64,000 nucleotides of DNA from Nocardioides sp. SYSU D00038 (GCF_016924665.1 NZ_JAFFJT010000023.1:1-64000), one strand, 5' to 3'; positions 15,967 through 26,850 are shown, counted from the first letter of the stretch. The notes: generated by a model not told the origin, from the sequence alone. Numbers and translations: made by a program.

Positions 15967-16752
15967 TCAGGTGACCAGCAGCGCGTCGAGGCGCCGGCGC
16001 ACGACGACCGCTCCGGCGAGCCCCATGAGCAGCAGGTAGACCACCGATACGGCGGAGCCCCAGCCGACCTCGCCGGTGACCAGCTCGCGGCACAGCACCA
16101 CGCCGCGGTAGAGCGGCGTCGCCTCGACCGCCCAGCGCAGCACGCCGTCGTAGGCGGTCACCGGGAAGAAGGTGCCCGAGAAGAGGAAGAGCGGCAGCTG
16201 GAGGAGGGTGATCTTGTCGAAGTCCTGCCAGGAGCGCATGTACGTCGTCAGCGCCATGCAGACCGCGCTGAACGAGAACCCGATGAGCAGGGCTGCCGGG
16301 AGCGCGAGCATGGCGGTCCAGGACCCGGTGAGGCCCAGAGCGGCCATGACGACCAGGAACATCGCGGAGTAGGTGCCGCCGCGCAGCTGCGACCAGACGA
16401 TCTCGCTGCGCGCGATGTCGGCGGTGGTGAGCGGCGTCGCGAGCATCTGCTCGTAGAGGCGTTCGTAGCGCAGCCGGAAGTACACGCTGTACGTCGAGTC
16501 GAGGAGCGCGCCGTTGAAGGCCGACACCGCGAGCAACGCCGGGGCGACGAACTCCGCGTAGGGCACCTCGCGCCCGTTGACCTCCAGCACGTCGACCAGC
16601 GCGCCGACCCCGACCCCGATCGAGAGCAGGTAGAAGACGGGCTCGAGGAAGCCGGTGAGGAACAGCTTCCACGCCCGCCGGTAGACGACGACGTTGCGCG
16701 CCACCAGCACCCCGAGCGCGCGCAGCGGGGTGAGCGGGGCGGCGGTCGTCAC
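15967..16752 (-). CDS. ABC-2 type transporter permease
   Basis: A 261-residue six-helix ABC-2 permease of the DrrB/NodJ kind. The N-terminus is 'ALGVLVARNVVVYRRAWKLF'; the conserved 'YERLYEQMLATPLT' loop and 'LPLFLFSGTFFPV' segment are clear. The GTG start at 16752 overlaps the stop of the second permease gene. With the partner permease and the ATPase it forms one exporter for a drug, lipid or glycan. Two different permeases and one ATPase is the usual heterodimeric arrangement. Confidence 0.9.
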   Translation of the reverse strand: MTTAAPLTPLRALGVLVARNVVVYRRAWKLFLTGFLEPVFYLLSIGVGVGALVDVLEVNGREVPYAEFVAPALLAVSAFNGALLDSTYSVYFRLRYERLYEQMLATPLTTADIARSEIVWSQLRGGTYSAMFLVVMAALGLTGSWTAMLALPAALLIGFSFSAVCMALTTYMRSWQDFDKITLLQLPLFLFSGTFFPVTAYDGVLRWAVEATPLYRGVVLCRELVTGEVGWGSAVSVVYLLLMGLAGAVVVRRRLDALLVT

Positions 16753-17548
16753 GCGACCAGCTTCCGGGTCAGGCCGCGCACCGAGAGCCGCCACCCCACG
16801 ACCACCAGAGCGGCCAGGACGACGGTGTTGACGCCGGCGACCCACCAGGTGACGTGGTCGAGGGCGAGCATCCGCGACAGGTTGACGCCGTGCCACAGCG
16901 GAGTGGCGCGGGCCACCCACGCGCCGACCTCGCCGAGGTTGGCGATGGGGAAGAACGCACCCGAGAACAGGAAGAGCGGGAAGACGCCCAGGCGGAACAG
17001 CACGCCGAACGCCTCCTCCGAGCTGATCCGCACCGTGAACGCGTAGACCAGGGCGGCGAAGGCGAGCCCGGTGATCACCTGCGCGACGTAGGCCAGCAGC
17101 GGGCCCCACCACGACTCGAAGACCCCGAACGGCGCGACCACGACCATGTAGACCGCGCACGTCGTCGCGAGCCGGAACGCCACGAACCCCAGGTGGGCGG
17201 TGACGACGTGGGTCGGGGTCAGCGGGGTGGCGAGCATCGAGGGGTAGACGGGGTTCCACTTCCACATGCTCATGACCGGCCACGTCGTCTCGCCGACGGC
17301 GGTCTGCATGGCGTGGGCGGCGATCAGCCCGGGCACCACGAACGCGAGGTAGCTGGTGGCGCCCTCGAGGGTGTCGGGGTCGGCCTCGATGAAGCCGCCC
17401 AGCAGCACGCCCATCGCCAGCACGTAGAAGAGCGGGGAGGCGAACGACGAGATCACCGATCCCCGCCAGGTGCGCCGGTAGACCACCACCCAGTAGTCGG
17501 CCAGGCGGCCCAGCCCCTCGCGCACCGAGAGCCCTGCGGCGGCGTCCA

Positions 17549-17549
<1 letters not shown>
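16749..17549 (-). CDS. ABC-2 type transporter permease
   Basis: A 266-residue ABC-2 permease paralogous to its downstream neighbour: 'YWVVVYRRTWRGSVISSF' at the start, 'YPSMLATPLTPTHVV' in the loop, and 'LFRLGVFPLFLFSGAFFPI' at the same relative place. The ATG at 17549 shares one base with the stop of the ATPase gene (TGATG), which argues for this start. It probably pairs with the permease at 15967. Confidence 0.9.
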
Positions 17550-18508
<959 letters not shown>

Positions 18509-18576
18509 CCTAGGAGTCCCACGCCGTCCGGCACACCTGGTTTCTCACGCGGCTCCCCGTGACCGGGACGAGCTGC

Positions 18577-18762
18577 TCAGTCCTCCGGGCCGGGCGTCTG
18601 CACCGAGTCGGCACGGGTGCCCTGGGGGTCGTCGGTGCGCTCGTCGGACTCCTCGAGGATGGCCTCGGCCTGTGCCTCGGGGTCCGCGCTGCCGGCGGTC
18701 TGCTCCTCGGGCAGCAGCTCGGCGCGGCGGTCGATCCTGGACTCGTCCGGTGTGCTGGTCAC
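18577..18762 (-). CDS. Conserved small acidic protein
   Basis: A 61-residue hydrophilic acidic protein: 'ESRIDRRAELLPEEQTAGS', then 'DPEAQAEAILEESDERT'. I recall similar short proteins in other high-GC actinobacteria, but I know of no function. There is no hydrophobic core, so it is probably partly disordered or helical. The GTG start at 18762 is set by where the conserved-looking sequence begins. It is divergent from lhr, with a 67-base gap to the lhr start. Confidence 0.65.
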   Translation of the reverse strand: MTSTPDESRIDRRAELLPEEQTAGSADPEAQAEAILEESDERTDDPQGTRADSVQTPGPED

Positions 18763-18829
18763 CCGACGTCGGTACCCGGCGCCCCGTCGCCGAGACCCGC
18801 TGTCGGTGCCGTAGGTCAGGATGGAGGGC

Positions 18830-21800
18830 ATGTCCGCCCTCGACCGGTTCAGCGAGCCCACGCGCACCTGGTTCGGTGCCGCGTTCGCCGAGCCGACCCC
18901 CGCCCAGGCCGGTGCCTGGGAGGCCATCGGGGCGGGCCGGCACGCGCTGGTGGTGGCGCCCACCGGGTCGGGCAAGACGCTGAGCGCGTTCCTGTGGAGC
19001 ATCGACCGGCTGCTGACCGGTCCGGTGCCCGACGACCGGCAGCGGCGCTGCCGGGTGCTGTACGTCTCGCCGCTCAAGGCGCTGGCCGTCGACGTCGAGC
19101 GCAACCTCCGCTCCCCGCTCACCGGCATCCGCCACACCGCCGACCGGCTGGGCACCCCGGTGCCGGAGGTGCGGGTGGGCGTGCGCTCGGGCGACACCCC
19201 CGCGGCGGAGCGGCGCAAGCTGGTGACCCAGCCGCCCGACATCATGATCACGACCCCCGAGTCGCTGTTCCTCATGCTCACCTCCCAGGCCCGCGAGTCG
19301 CTGCGCGGGGTCGAGACCGTGATCGTCGACGAGGTCCACGCCGTCGCCGGCAGCAAGCGCGGGGCCCACCTCGCGATCACCCTCGAGCGCCTCGACGCCC
19401 TGCTCGACCGGCCGGCGCAGCGGATCGGGCTCTCCGCGACCGTGCGCCCGCTGGAGGAGGTCGCCCGGTTCCTCGGCGGAGCCGCGCCGGTCGAGATCGT
19501 CGCGCCACCGAGCGCCAAGGAGTGGGACCTGCGCGTCGTGGTCCCGGTCGAGGACATGACCGCTCCCGGCGACTACGACGAGGAGGCCGACGAGAGCCGC
19601 CACGCGTCCATCTGGCCCCACGTCGAGGAGCGCGTGGTCGACCTCATCGAGCAGCACCGCTCCACGATCGTCTTCGCCAACTCCCGCCGCCTCTCCGAGC
19701 GGCTGACCGCCCGCCTCAACGAGATCGCCACCGAGCGGGTGACCGGCGAGTCGGCCGGGCCGGTCGGCAGCCCCGCCGAGGTGATGGCCCAGTCCGGCGC
19801 CTCGAGCGGCGCCGACCAGGTGATCGCCAAGGCCCACCACGGCTCGGTCTCCAAGGAGCAGCGGGCGCTGATCGAGGACGACCTCAAGCGCGGCCGCCTG
19901 CCCGCGGTGGTCGCCACCAGCAGCCTCGAGCTCGGCATCGACATGGGCGCGGTCGACCTCGTGGTGCAGATCGAGTCGCCGCCCAGCGTCGCCAGCGCCC
20001 TCCAGCGGGTGGGCCGCGCCGGCCACCAGGTCGGCGAGGTCTCCCGCGGCGTGCTGTTCCCCAAGCACCGCGGCGACCTTGCCCAGACCGCGGTGGCCGT
20101 GCAGCGGATGCGCAGCGGCGCGATCGAGTCGCTCTCGGTGCCCGCCAACCCGCTCGACGTGCTGGCCCAGCAGGTGGTCGCCGCGACCGCCGTCGACGCC
20201 TGGGACGTCGACGAGCTCTACGACCTGGTCCGGCGGGCGGCGTCGTTCGCCTCGCTCCCGCGCGGGGCCTACGACGCCACCCTCGACCTGCTCAGCGGTC
20301 GCTACCCCTCCGACGAGTTCGCCGAGCTGCGGCCCCGGGTCGTCTGGGACCGGGTGACCGGCCAGCTCACCGGCCGGCCCGGTGCGCAGCGGCTCGCCGT
20401 GACCAGCGGTGGCACCATCCCCGACCGCGGCCTGTTCGGCGTCTTCCTCGTCGGCGGCGAGGGCCCCGGCAAGCGGGTGGGCGAGCTCGACGAGGAGATG
20501 GTCTACGAGTCGCGCGTCGGCGACGTGTTCGCCCTCGGCGCGACCAGCTGGCGGATCGAGGACATCACCCACGACCGGGTGCTGGTCACCCCCGCCCCCG
20601 GCGTGCCGGGCCGGCTGCCCTTCTGGAAGGGCGACGCGCTCGGGCGACCCGCCGAGCTGGGCGAGGCGATCGGCTCGTTCACCCGCGAGCTCGCCGCGCT
20701 GCCGCAGGCCAGGGCCCGCGCCGCCGCCCAGGAGCACGGCCTCGACGACTACGCCGCCGCCAACCTGGTCGCCTACCTCCACGAGCAGCTCGAGGCCACC
20801 AACCTCCTGCCCAGCGACACCACGCTGCTGGTCGAGCGGTTCCGCGACGAGCTCGGCGACTGGCGGCTGGTGGTCCACTCCCCCTACGGCACGCCCGTCC
20901 ACGCGCCCTGGGCGCTGGCGATCAACGCCCGGCTGCGCGAGCGCTACGGCATCGACGGGCAGGCGGTCGCCTCCGACGACGGCATCGTGGTGCGGGTGCC
21001 CGACACCGACGCCGAGCCGCCGGGCGGCGACCTCGTCGTGTTCTCGCCCGACGAGGTCGACGACCTGGTCACCCAGGAGGTCGGCGGCTCGGCGCTGTTC
21101 GCCTCCCGGTTCCGCGAGTGCGCGGCCCGCGCGCTCCTGCTCCCCCGGCGCGACCCCGGCCGCCGCTCGCCCCTGTGGCAGCAGCGGCAGCGCTCGGCCG
21201 CGCTGCTCGAGGTCGCCAGCAAGTACCCGTCGTTCCCGATCGTCCTCGAAGCGGTGCGCGAGTGCCTCCAGGACGTCTACGACCTGCCCGCGCTGGTCGG
21301 GCTGATGCGTCGGGTCGACACCCGCCAGGTGCAGGTGGCCGACGTGTCCACAACCTCGCCGTCGCCCTTCGCGCGCAGCCTGCTGTTCGGCTACGTCGCC
21401 CAGTTCGTCTACGAGGGCGACTCCCCCATCGCCGAGCGGCGGGCCGCCGCGCTCTCGCTCGACCAGGGCCTGCTCGCGGAGCTGCTCGGCCGCGCCGAGC
21501 TGCGCGAGCTGCTCGACCCCGAGGTGCTGGCCGAGGTGGAGGCCGAGCTCCAGCGGCTCACCCCCGAGCGGCAGGCGCGCGACGCCGAGGGCGTCGCCGA
21601 CCTGCTCCGGCTGCTCGGGCCGCTCTCGACCGCCGAGGTGGCCCAGCGCAGCCGCGAGCCCGACCAGGCCGGTGCCTGGCTGGAGCTGCTCGTGGCGAGC
21701 CGCCGGGTCGCCGAGGTGCGGGTCGCGGGCGAGCCCCGGTGGACCGCCGTCGAGGACGTCGGCCGCCTGCGCGACGGACTGGGCGTCGCCGTGCCTCCCG

Positions 21801-23371
21801 GCACCCCGGAGGCGTTCACCGACCCCGTCGACGACCCCCTCGCCGACCTGGTGGCCCGCTACGCCCGGACCCACGGCCCGTTCACCACCGACCAGGTGGC
21901 CGAGCGCCTGGGCCTCGGCGGCGCCGTGGTCCGCCACACCCTGCAGCGGCTGGCCACCCAGGGCCGGGTGCTCGACGGCGAGTTCCGGCCCTCCGGCAGC
22001 GGCACCGAGTGGTGCGACGCCGAGGTGCTGCGCAGCCTGCGCCGCCGGTCGCTGGCCCGGCTCCGCAAGGAGGTCGAGCCGGTCCCGCCCGAGGCGCTCG
22101 GCCGGTTCCTCACCGCGTGGCAGCACGTCGGCACCTCGCGGGGGCCGCGGGGGGTCGACGGCGTGCTCTCGGTCGTCGACCAGCTCGCCGGCTGCCCGGT
22201 GCCGGCCAGCGCCCTCGAGCCGCTGGTGCTCGCCAGCCGGGTGCGCGACTACGAGCCCGCCTTCCTGGATGAGCTCAGCGCCACCGGCGAGGTCGTCTGG
22301 GCCGGGCACGCCACGCTGCCGGGCGCCGACGGGTGGGTCTCGCTCCACCTCGCCGAGAGCGCGCCGCTGACCCTGCCCGAGCCGGCGCCGCTGGAGCTCA
22401 CCGAGCTCCACGAGGCGGTGCTGGCCGCGCTCGATCCCGGCGGAGCCTGGTTCTTCCGCCAGCTGGCCACCACCGTCGGCGCCACCGACGACGCCGCGCT
22501 CTCAGCGGCCCTGTGGGACCTCGTCTGGGCGAGCCGGGTCACCAACGACACCCTCGCCCCGCTGCGCGCGCTCGGCCGGGGCGGCCGCACCGCCCACCGC
22601 TCCCGCAAGCCGCCGCCGCGGCTGCGGATGTCGTCGACCACCGGCGGCCGGATGCCGGTGCGCGGGGGTCCGCCCGAGACCGCCGGCCGCTGGGCGCTGC
22701 TGCCCGCGATCGACACCGACCCCACCCGGCGCGCCCACGCCACCGCCGAGCGGCTGCTCGACCGGCACGGCGTGGTGATCCGCGGCGCCGTCGTCAACGA
22801 GCGGGTGCCCGGCGGGTTCGCCGCCGTCTACAAGGTGCTCTCGGCGTTCGAGGACTCGGGCCGCTGCCGACGCGGCTACTTCGTCGACGGCCTCGGCGCC
22901 GCCCAGTTCGGCACCTCCGGCTCGATCGACCGGCTGCGCACCTTCACCGAGCTGTCACCCGACGCCAAGCCGCACGCCGTGGCCCTGGCCGCCACCGACC
23001 CCGCCAACCCCTACGGCGCCGCGCTGCCGTGGCCGGAGCGCCCGCAGTCCGCGGCGGAGGGGGCCGGGCACCGCCCGGGGCGCAAGGCCGGTGCGATGGT
23101 GGTGCTGGTCGACGGCGTGCTCACCCTCTACGTCGAGCGGGGCGGACGCACGCTGCTCACCTGGGGCGACGACCCCGACCTCCTCGGCCCGGCCGCCACC
23201 GCCCTGGCGGCCGCCGCCGGTCGCGGATCGCTCGGCCGGCTAACTGTCGAGAAGGCCGACGGCGAGCAGCTGCTGGGCTCCGGCTCCACCCCCCTGCGCG
23301 AGGCGTTGCAGGCTGCGGGGTTCGTCTCGACACCGCGCGGCCTGCGGCTGCGGGCGGCCGCCCGTGCCTGA
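18830..23371 (+). CDS. lhr: ATP-dependent helicase Lhr
   Basis: A 1513-residue long-form Lhr, a superfamily 2 3'-to-5' helicase of DNA repair. The RecA-like core has Walker A 'APTGSGKT' (residues 43-50), DEVH 'VDEVHAV' (167-170) and motif III 'LSATVRP' (201-207). A motif VI-like region 'QRVGRAGHQVGEVSRG' follows, then a winged helix and the long C-terminal domain typical of actinobacterial full-length Lhr. The ATG at 18830 fits the family start 'MSALDRFS'; an in-frame ATG at 18821 adds three residues and cannot be excluded. It overlaps nei by eight bases, so helicase and glycosylase are made together. Confidence 0.95.
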   Translation: MSALDRFSEPTRTWFGAAFAEPTPAQAGAWEAIGAGRHALVVAPTGSGKTLSAFLWSIDRLLTGPVPDDRQRRCRVLYVSPLKALAVDVERNLRSPLTGIRHTADRLGTPVPEVRVGVRSGDTPAAERRKLVTQPPDIMITTPESLFLMLTSQARESLRGVETVIVDEVHAVAGSKRGAHLAITLERLDALLDRPAQRIGLSATVRPLEEVARFLGGAAPVEIVAPPSAKEWDLRVVVPVEDMTAPGDYDEEADESRHASIWPHVEERVVDLIEQHRSTIVFANSRRLSERLTARLNEIATERVTGESAGPVGSPAEVMAQSGASSGADQVIAKAHHGSVSKEQRALIEDDLKRGRLPAVVATSSLELGIDMGAVDLVVQIESPPSVASALQRVGRAGHQVGEVSRGVLFPKHRGDLAQTAVAVQRMRSGAIESLSVPANPLDVLAQQVVAATAVDAWDVDELYDLVRRAASFASLPRGAYDATLDLLSGRYPSDEFAELRPRVVWDRVTGQLTGRPGAQRLAVTSGGTIPDRGLFGVFLVGGEGPGKRVGELDEEMVYESRVGDVFALGATSWRIEDITHDRVLVTPAPGVPGRLPFWKGDALGRPAELGEAIGSFTRELAALPQARARAAAQEHGLDDYAAANLVAYLHEQLEATNLLPSDTTLLVERFRDELGDWRLVVHSPYGTPVHAPWALAINARLRERYGIDGQAVASDDGIVVRVPDTDAEPPGGDLVVFSPDEVDDLVTQEVGGSALFASRFRECAARALLLPRRDPGRRSPLWQQRQRSAALLEVASKYPSFPIVLEAVRECLQDVYDLPALVGLMRRVDTRQVQVADVSTTSPSPFARSLLFGYVAQFVYEGDSPIAERRAAALSLDQGLLAELLGRAELRELLDPEVLAEVEAELQRLTPERQARDAEGVADLLRLLGPLSTAEVAQRSREPDQAGAWLELLVASRRVAEVRVAGEPRWTAVEDVGRLRDGLGVAVPPGTPEAFTDPVDDPLADLVARYARTHGPFTTDQVAERLGLGGAVVRHTLQRLATQGRVLDGEFRPSGSGTEWCDAEVLRSLRRRSLARLRKEVEPVPPEALGRFLTAWQHVGTSRGPRGVDGVLSVVDQLAGCPVPASALEPLVLASRVRDYEPAFLDELSATGEVVWAGHATLPGADGWVSLHLAESAPLTLPEPAPLELTELHEAVLAALDPGGAWFFRQLATTVGATDDAALSAALWDLVWASRVTNDTLAPLRALGRGGRTAHRSRKPPPRLRMSSTTGGRMPVRGGPPETAGRWALLPAIDTDPTRRAHATAERLLDRHGVVIRGAVVNERVPGGFAAVYKVLSAFEDSGRCRRGYFVDGLGAAQFGTSGSIDRLRTFTELSPDAKPHAVALAATDPANPYGAALPWPERPQSAAEGAGHRPGRKAGAMVVLVDGVLTLYVERGGRTLLTWGDDPDLLGPAATALAAAAGRGSLGRLTVEKADGEQLLGSGSTPLREALQAAGFVSTPRGLRLRAAARA

Positions 23372-24161
23372 GGGCGACACCGTCTGGCGCGCGGCCCGGC
23401 TGCTCGACCGCGAGCTGTCGGGCGAGGTGCTCGAGCGCACCGACTTCCGGGTGCCCCAGCACGCGACCGCCGACCTCTCGGGCGGCACCGTGGCCGAGAC
23501 CGTGTCGCGCGGCAAGCACCTGCTGACCCGGATCGACCACGACGGCGCCGCGTGGACGCTGCACACGCACCTGAAGATGGAGGGTGCCTGGCGGGTGCTC
23601 GAGCCGGGCCGGCGCTGGCCGCGCCCGACCCACCAGGCCCGGGTGGTGCTCGAGGTGCCCGGCCGGGTCGCCGTCGGGTTCAGCCTCGGCATCGTCGAGC
23701 TCTTCCCGCGCGAGCGCGAGGACGACGTGGTGGGCCACCTCGGCCCCGACCTGCTCGGCCCCGACTGGGACGAGGACGAGGCGCTGCGCCGGCTGCTGGC
23801 CGAGCCCGACCGGCCCGTGGTCGAGGCGTTGCTCGACCAGCGCAACCTCGCCGGCATCGGCAACATGTACGCCGCCGAGCTGTGCTTCACCCACGGGGTA
23901 CACCCGGCCACCCCGATGGGCGCGGTGGCCCAGCCCGAGCGGTTGGTGCGGCGGGCCCGGCAGATGCTCCAGCTCAACAAGGAGCGGGCGGTGCAGTCGA
24001 CCACCGGCAACCTGCGGGAGCGGGAGCGGATGTGGGTCTACCGCCGCGACCGGTCGCCGTGCCGGCGGTGCGGCACACCGGTCGCGGTCGCGATGCGCGG
24101 CTCGCAGGGCCGCGAGCGGGCGTCGTACTGGTGCCCGGTCTGCCAGCCCGAGCCGGCGTAG
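23364..24161 (+). CDS. nei: Nei/Fpg family DNA glycosylase (endonuclease VIII)
   Basis: A 265-residue DNA glycosylase/AP lyase that removes oxidised bases. The catalytic 'PEGDTV' (P2, E3) follows the initiator, the conserved lysine is K51 in 'SRGKHLL', the helix-two-turn-helix has 'NLAGIGNMYAAELCF', and the zinc finger cysteines are C233, C236, C257 and C260 ('CRRC', 'CPVC'). The GTG start lies inside the end of lhr (GTGCCTGA overlap), so it is translationally coupled. The Lhr-Nei pairing is common in actinobacteria. Confidence 0.95.
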   Translation: MPEGDTVWRAARLLDRELSGEVLERTDFRVPQHATADLSGGTVAETVSRGKHLLTRIDHDGAAWTLHTHLKMEGAWRVLEPGRRWPRPTHQARVVLEVPGRVAVGFSLGIVELFPREREDDVVGHLGPDLLGPDWDEDEALRRLLAEPDRPVVEALLDQRNLAGIGNMYAAELCFTHGVHPATPMGAVAQPERLVRRARQMLQLNKERAVQSTTGNLRERERMWVYRRDRSPCRRCGTPVAVAMRGSQGRERASYWCPVCQPEPA

Positions 24162-24175
24162 CCGGACGGGAGCGG

Positions 24176-24478
24176 TCAGGCTGCGGAGGCGACGACCTCG
24201 GTCGGGCGACCGGCGACGCCGATGGGGGTCGGGGCCAGCGCGGCCTCCTCGAGGGCGACCGCGTCGGAGACCTCGCGCAGCACCGTCGAGAGCGGCAGGT
24301 CGAGCGCCCCGCACAGCGACGCCAGCAGCTCGGAGGACGCTTCCTTCTGTCCACGCTCGATCTCGGAGATGTAGCCCAGGCTGACCCGCGCCTCGGCCGA
24401 GACCTCGCGCAGGGTCATGCCGCGCTCCACGCGCTGGGCACGAAGCACGTCGCCGAGAAGTCGGCGGAACAGCACCAT
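24176..24478 (-). CDS. clgR: ClgR-like transcriptional regulator
   Basis: A 100-residue Xre-type regulator like ClgR, which activates clp protease genes and other stress genes in actinobacteria. The helix-turn-helix runs over '[20 protein letters not shown]' followed by '[16 protein letters not shown]'. The short C-terminus ends in small hydrophobic residues ('VVASAA'); in the family this end is a ClpP degradation tag. The ATG at 24478 is fixed by an AGGGGA site six bases upstream and by the family start '[13 protein letters not shown]'. It follows cinA in the same direction, matching the conserved pgsA-cinA-clgR order. Confidence 0.9.
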   Translation of the reverse strand: MVLFRRLLGDVLRAQRVERGMTLREVSAEARVSLGYISEIERGQKEASSELLASLCGALDLPLSTVLREVSDAVALEEAALAPTPIGVAGRPTEVVASAA

Positions 24479-24527
24479 GCGGGTTCCCCTCTCGGGTCGG
24501 GTCACGACCGGTCCGTGTGGCACAACG

Positions 24528-25037
24528 CTACCCGAGACCGGATTCTTCCAGTCCGAGGATGCCACCGAGCGCCGACAACGCCTCCCGGCAGGCCCGGTCC
24601 TGGATCGTCCAGCGGTCGCCGGCCAGCCGCAGCGCCCGGGCCTCGGCCACGCCGGGCCCCGCGACGCCGACGAAGACCGTGCCGACCGACCGGTCCTCCT
24701 GCGGCTCGGGTCCGGCCACCCCCGTGGTGCTCAGCGCCCAGGTCGCACCCAGGGTCGAGACCGCACCCCGCGCCATCGCCACCGCGCACTCCGCCGAGAC
24801 CACGCCGTGCCGCTGCACCAGCGCCCGCGGCACGCCGAGCACCTCGATCTTGACCTCGGTCGCGTAGGAGACCACGCCTCCGACGTACGCCTCCGACGCG
24901 CCGGGCACCCCGGTCACGAGCGCGGCCAGCCGGCCGCCGGTCAGCGACTCCGCCGTCGCCAGGGTCTCGCCGCGCCCGCGCAGGGCGGCGACGAGGGCGT
25001 TCGGGAGGCCGGCCTGCGGGGCGGCGGGGTCGACCAT
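24528..25037 (-). CDS. CinA-family nicotinamide-nucleotide amidohydrolase (PncC domain)
   Basis: A 169-residue stand-alone CinA C-terminal domain, the module that deamidates nicotinamide mononucleotide in NAD recycling. Typical motifs are '[21 protein letters not shown]', '[19 protein letters not shown]', '[12 protein letters not shown]' and 'GTVFVGVAG'. It starts at ATG 25037 and is divergent from the GH15 gene with only 31 bases between starts. It ends 49 bases before clgR, with which it is probably co-transcribed. Confidence 0.9.
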   Translation of the reverse strand: MVDPAAPQAGLPNALVAALRGRGETLATAESLTGGRLAALVTGVPGASEAYVGGVVSYATEVKIEVLGVPRALVQRHGVVSAECAVAMARGAVSTLGATWALSTTGVAGPEPQEDRSVGTVFVGVAGPGVAEARALRLAGDRWTIQDRACREALSALGGILGLEESGLG

Positions 25038-25056
25038 GCGGCGATGGTGGCACACG

Positions 25057-25062
25057 TACCCT
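25057..25062 (+). promoter_or_regulatory. putative leaderless -10 of GH15 gene
   Basis: TACCCT, six bases, then ATG (25069). It must lie in the 31-base gap shared with the divergent cinA gene, so at least the plus-strand mRNA probably lacks a leader. Confidence 0.45.
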
Positions 25063-25068
25063 GCGAGC

Positions 25069-26850
25069 ATGGCCCTGCCCATCGAGGACTACGCCCTGAT
25101 CGGCGACCGCCGCACCGCCGCCCTGGTGGGGAGCAACGGCTCGATCGACTGGCTGTGCCTGCCCCGCTTCGACTCCGCGGCCTGCCTGGCCGGGCTGCTC
25201 GGCACCGACGACCACGGGCACTGGCAGCTCGAGCCGGCCGGCGACTACTCCACCCGGCGGCGCTACGTCGACGACTCCACGGTGCTGGAGACCACCTTCA
25301 CCACCGCCGACGGCGAGGTCACGCTCACCGACCACATGCCGCGCAGCGACGAGCGGGCCGACGTGGTGCGGGTCCTCACCGGGGTCCGGGGCCGGGTGAC
25401 GATGCGCCACCAGTGGCGGATCCGCTTCGACTACGGGCAGGTCCGGCCGTGGGTGCGCCGCGAGCAGCTGGGTGGCGCCGAGGTGATCACCGCCATCGCC
25501 GGGCCCGACAAGCTGCACCTGAGCGGCACCCGGCTGCCGGTCGCGACCGACCACACCCACGACGACGAGTTCGAGGTCGCGGCCGGCCAGACCATGGCCT
25601 TCGCCCTGACCTGGGTGCCCTCCCACGTCGAGCTGGACGACCTCGGCGACCCGGCCGCCCGGATCGCGGTCGACGTCGAGGAGGACGCCGCCTGGGTGGC
25701 AGAGGCCTGCGGGCGCGACGTGCCGCAGGCCGAGGCGGTGCGTCGTTCGCTGCTCACGCTGCGGCTGATGACCCACGAGCAGACCGGCGGCATCGTCGCC
25801 GCGCCCACCACCTCGTTGCCCGAGGACTTCGGCGGGGAGCGCAACTGGGACTACCGGTTCTGCTGGCTGCGCGACGCGGCGCTGACCCTCCAGGCCCTGG
25901 TGCGATCCGGCTACACCGAGGAGGCCAAGCTGTGGCGCGGCTGGTTGCTGCGCGCGCTCGCCGGCGACCCCCAGGACATGCAGGTGCTCTACGCCGTCGA
26001 CGGCGCCCGGCGGATCCCCGAGCTCACCCTCGACCACCTGCCCGGCTACGCCGACTCGCGACCGGTGCGCATCGGCAACGGCGCGGTGCTCCAACGCCAG
26101 CACGACGTGCTGGGCGAGGTGATGGACGCCCTCGCGGAGATGCGCGACGCCGAGCCCCAGCCCTCCGACGACTCCTGGCCGCTCCAGCGGATCCTGGTCG
26201 CCGAGCTGACCAAGTGGTGGCGCGAGCCCGACCACGGGCTCTGGGAGATCCGCGGCGAGCCGCAGCACTTCACCCACTCCAAGGCGATGGTGTGGGTGGC
26301 CCTCGACCGCGCCGTCCGCGCCATGGAGGACCACGGGCTCACCGGCCCCCTGGAGGAGTGGCGGGCGCTGCGCGACGAGGTTCGTGAGGAGGTGCTCGAC
26401 CGGGGCTTCGACCCGGTGCGCAACACCTTCGTGCAGCACTACGACACCACAGAGGTCGACGCGTCGTTGCTGGTGCTCGGGCTGGTGGGGCTGGTCGAGC
26501 CCGACGACCCGCGGATGCTCGGCACCATCGCGGCGGTCGAGGAGGACCTGATCCGCGACGGGCTGGTGCTGCGCTACCGCACCTCGAGCGGCGTCGACGG
26601 CCTCCAGGGCGACGAGCACCCGTTCCTCGCCTGCTCGTTCTGGCTGGTCTCGGCGCTGGCCTGCGCCGGCCAGGTCGACCGGGCGCGCGACCTGCTCGAC
26701 CGCCTGGTGGGGCTCTGCAACGACGTCGGCCTGCTGGCCGAGGAGTACGACGCCCGGCACGACCGGATGGTCGGCAACTTCCCGCAGGCCTTCTCCCACC
26801 TCACCTTGGTGCAGGCGGCCCTCCACGTCGCGGACGCCGAGCGCCGCTGA
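25069..26850 (+). CDS. Glycoside hydrolase family 15 (trehalase/glucoamylase-like)
   Basis: A 593-residue cytosolic GH15 protein similar to actinobacterial trehalases and glucoamylase-like glucosidases. It has the N-terminal beta domain ('IEDYALIGDRRTAALVGSNG', 'IDWLCLPRFDS') and the (alpha/alpha)6 catalytic barrel with 'NWDYRFCWLRDAALTLQ'. The likely general acid is E393 in 'LWEIRG' and the base E558 or E559 in 'LLAEEYDARHDRMVGN'. No signal peptide. Trehalose hydrolysis is the likeliest role, but an alpha-glucan substrate is possible. The ATG at 25069 is chosen over the longer open frame because of the family start 'ALPIEDYALIGD' and the leaderless -10. A G-tract follows within 20 bases of the stop. 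Confidence 0.9.
   Translation: MALPIEDYALIGDRRTAALVGSNGSIDWLCLPRFDSAACLAGLLGTDDHGHWQLEPAGDYSTRRRYVDDSTVLETTFTTADGEVTLTDHMPRSDERADVVRVLTGVRGRVTMRHQWRIRFDYGQVRPWVRREQLGGAEVITAIAGPDKLHLSGTRLPVATDHTHDDEFEVAAGQTMAFALTWVPSHVELDDLGDPAARIAVDVEEDAAWVAEACGRDVPQAEAVRRSLLTLRLMTHEQTGGIVAAPTTSLPEDFGGERNWDYRFCWLRDAALTLQALVRSGYTEEAKLWRGWLLRALAGDPQDMQVLYAVDGARRIPELTLDHLPGYADSRPVRIGNGAVLQRQHDVLGEVMDALAEMRDAEPQPSDDSWPLQRILVAELTKWWREPDHGLWEIRGEPQHFTHSKAMVWVALDRAVRAMEDHGLTGPLEEWRALRDEVREEVLDRGFDPVRNTFVQHYDTTEVDASLLVLGLVGLVEPDDPRMLGTIAAVEEDLIRDGLVLRYRTSSGVDGLQGDEHPFLACSFWLVSALACAGQVDRARDLLDRLVGLCNDVGLLAEEYDARHDRMVGNFPQAFSHLTLVQAALHVADAERR

Noticed and set aside
18545..22411. Open frame of 1288 codons opposite lhr
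   Set aside because: It mirrors lhr codon by codon, has low-complexity Gly/Arg/Leu/Asp composition and no domain; it is a high-GC shadow.
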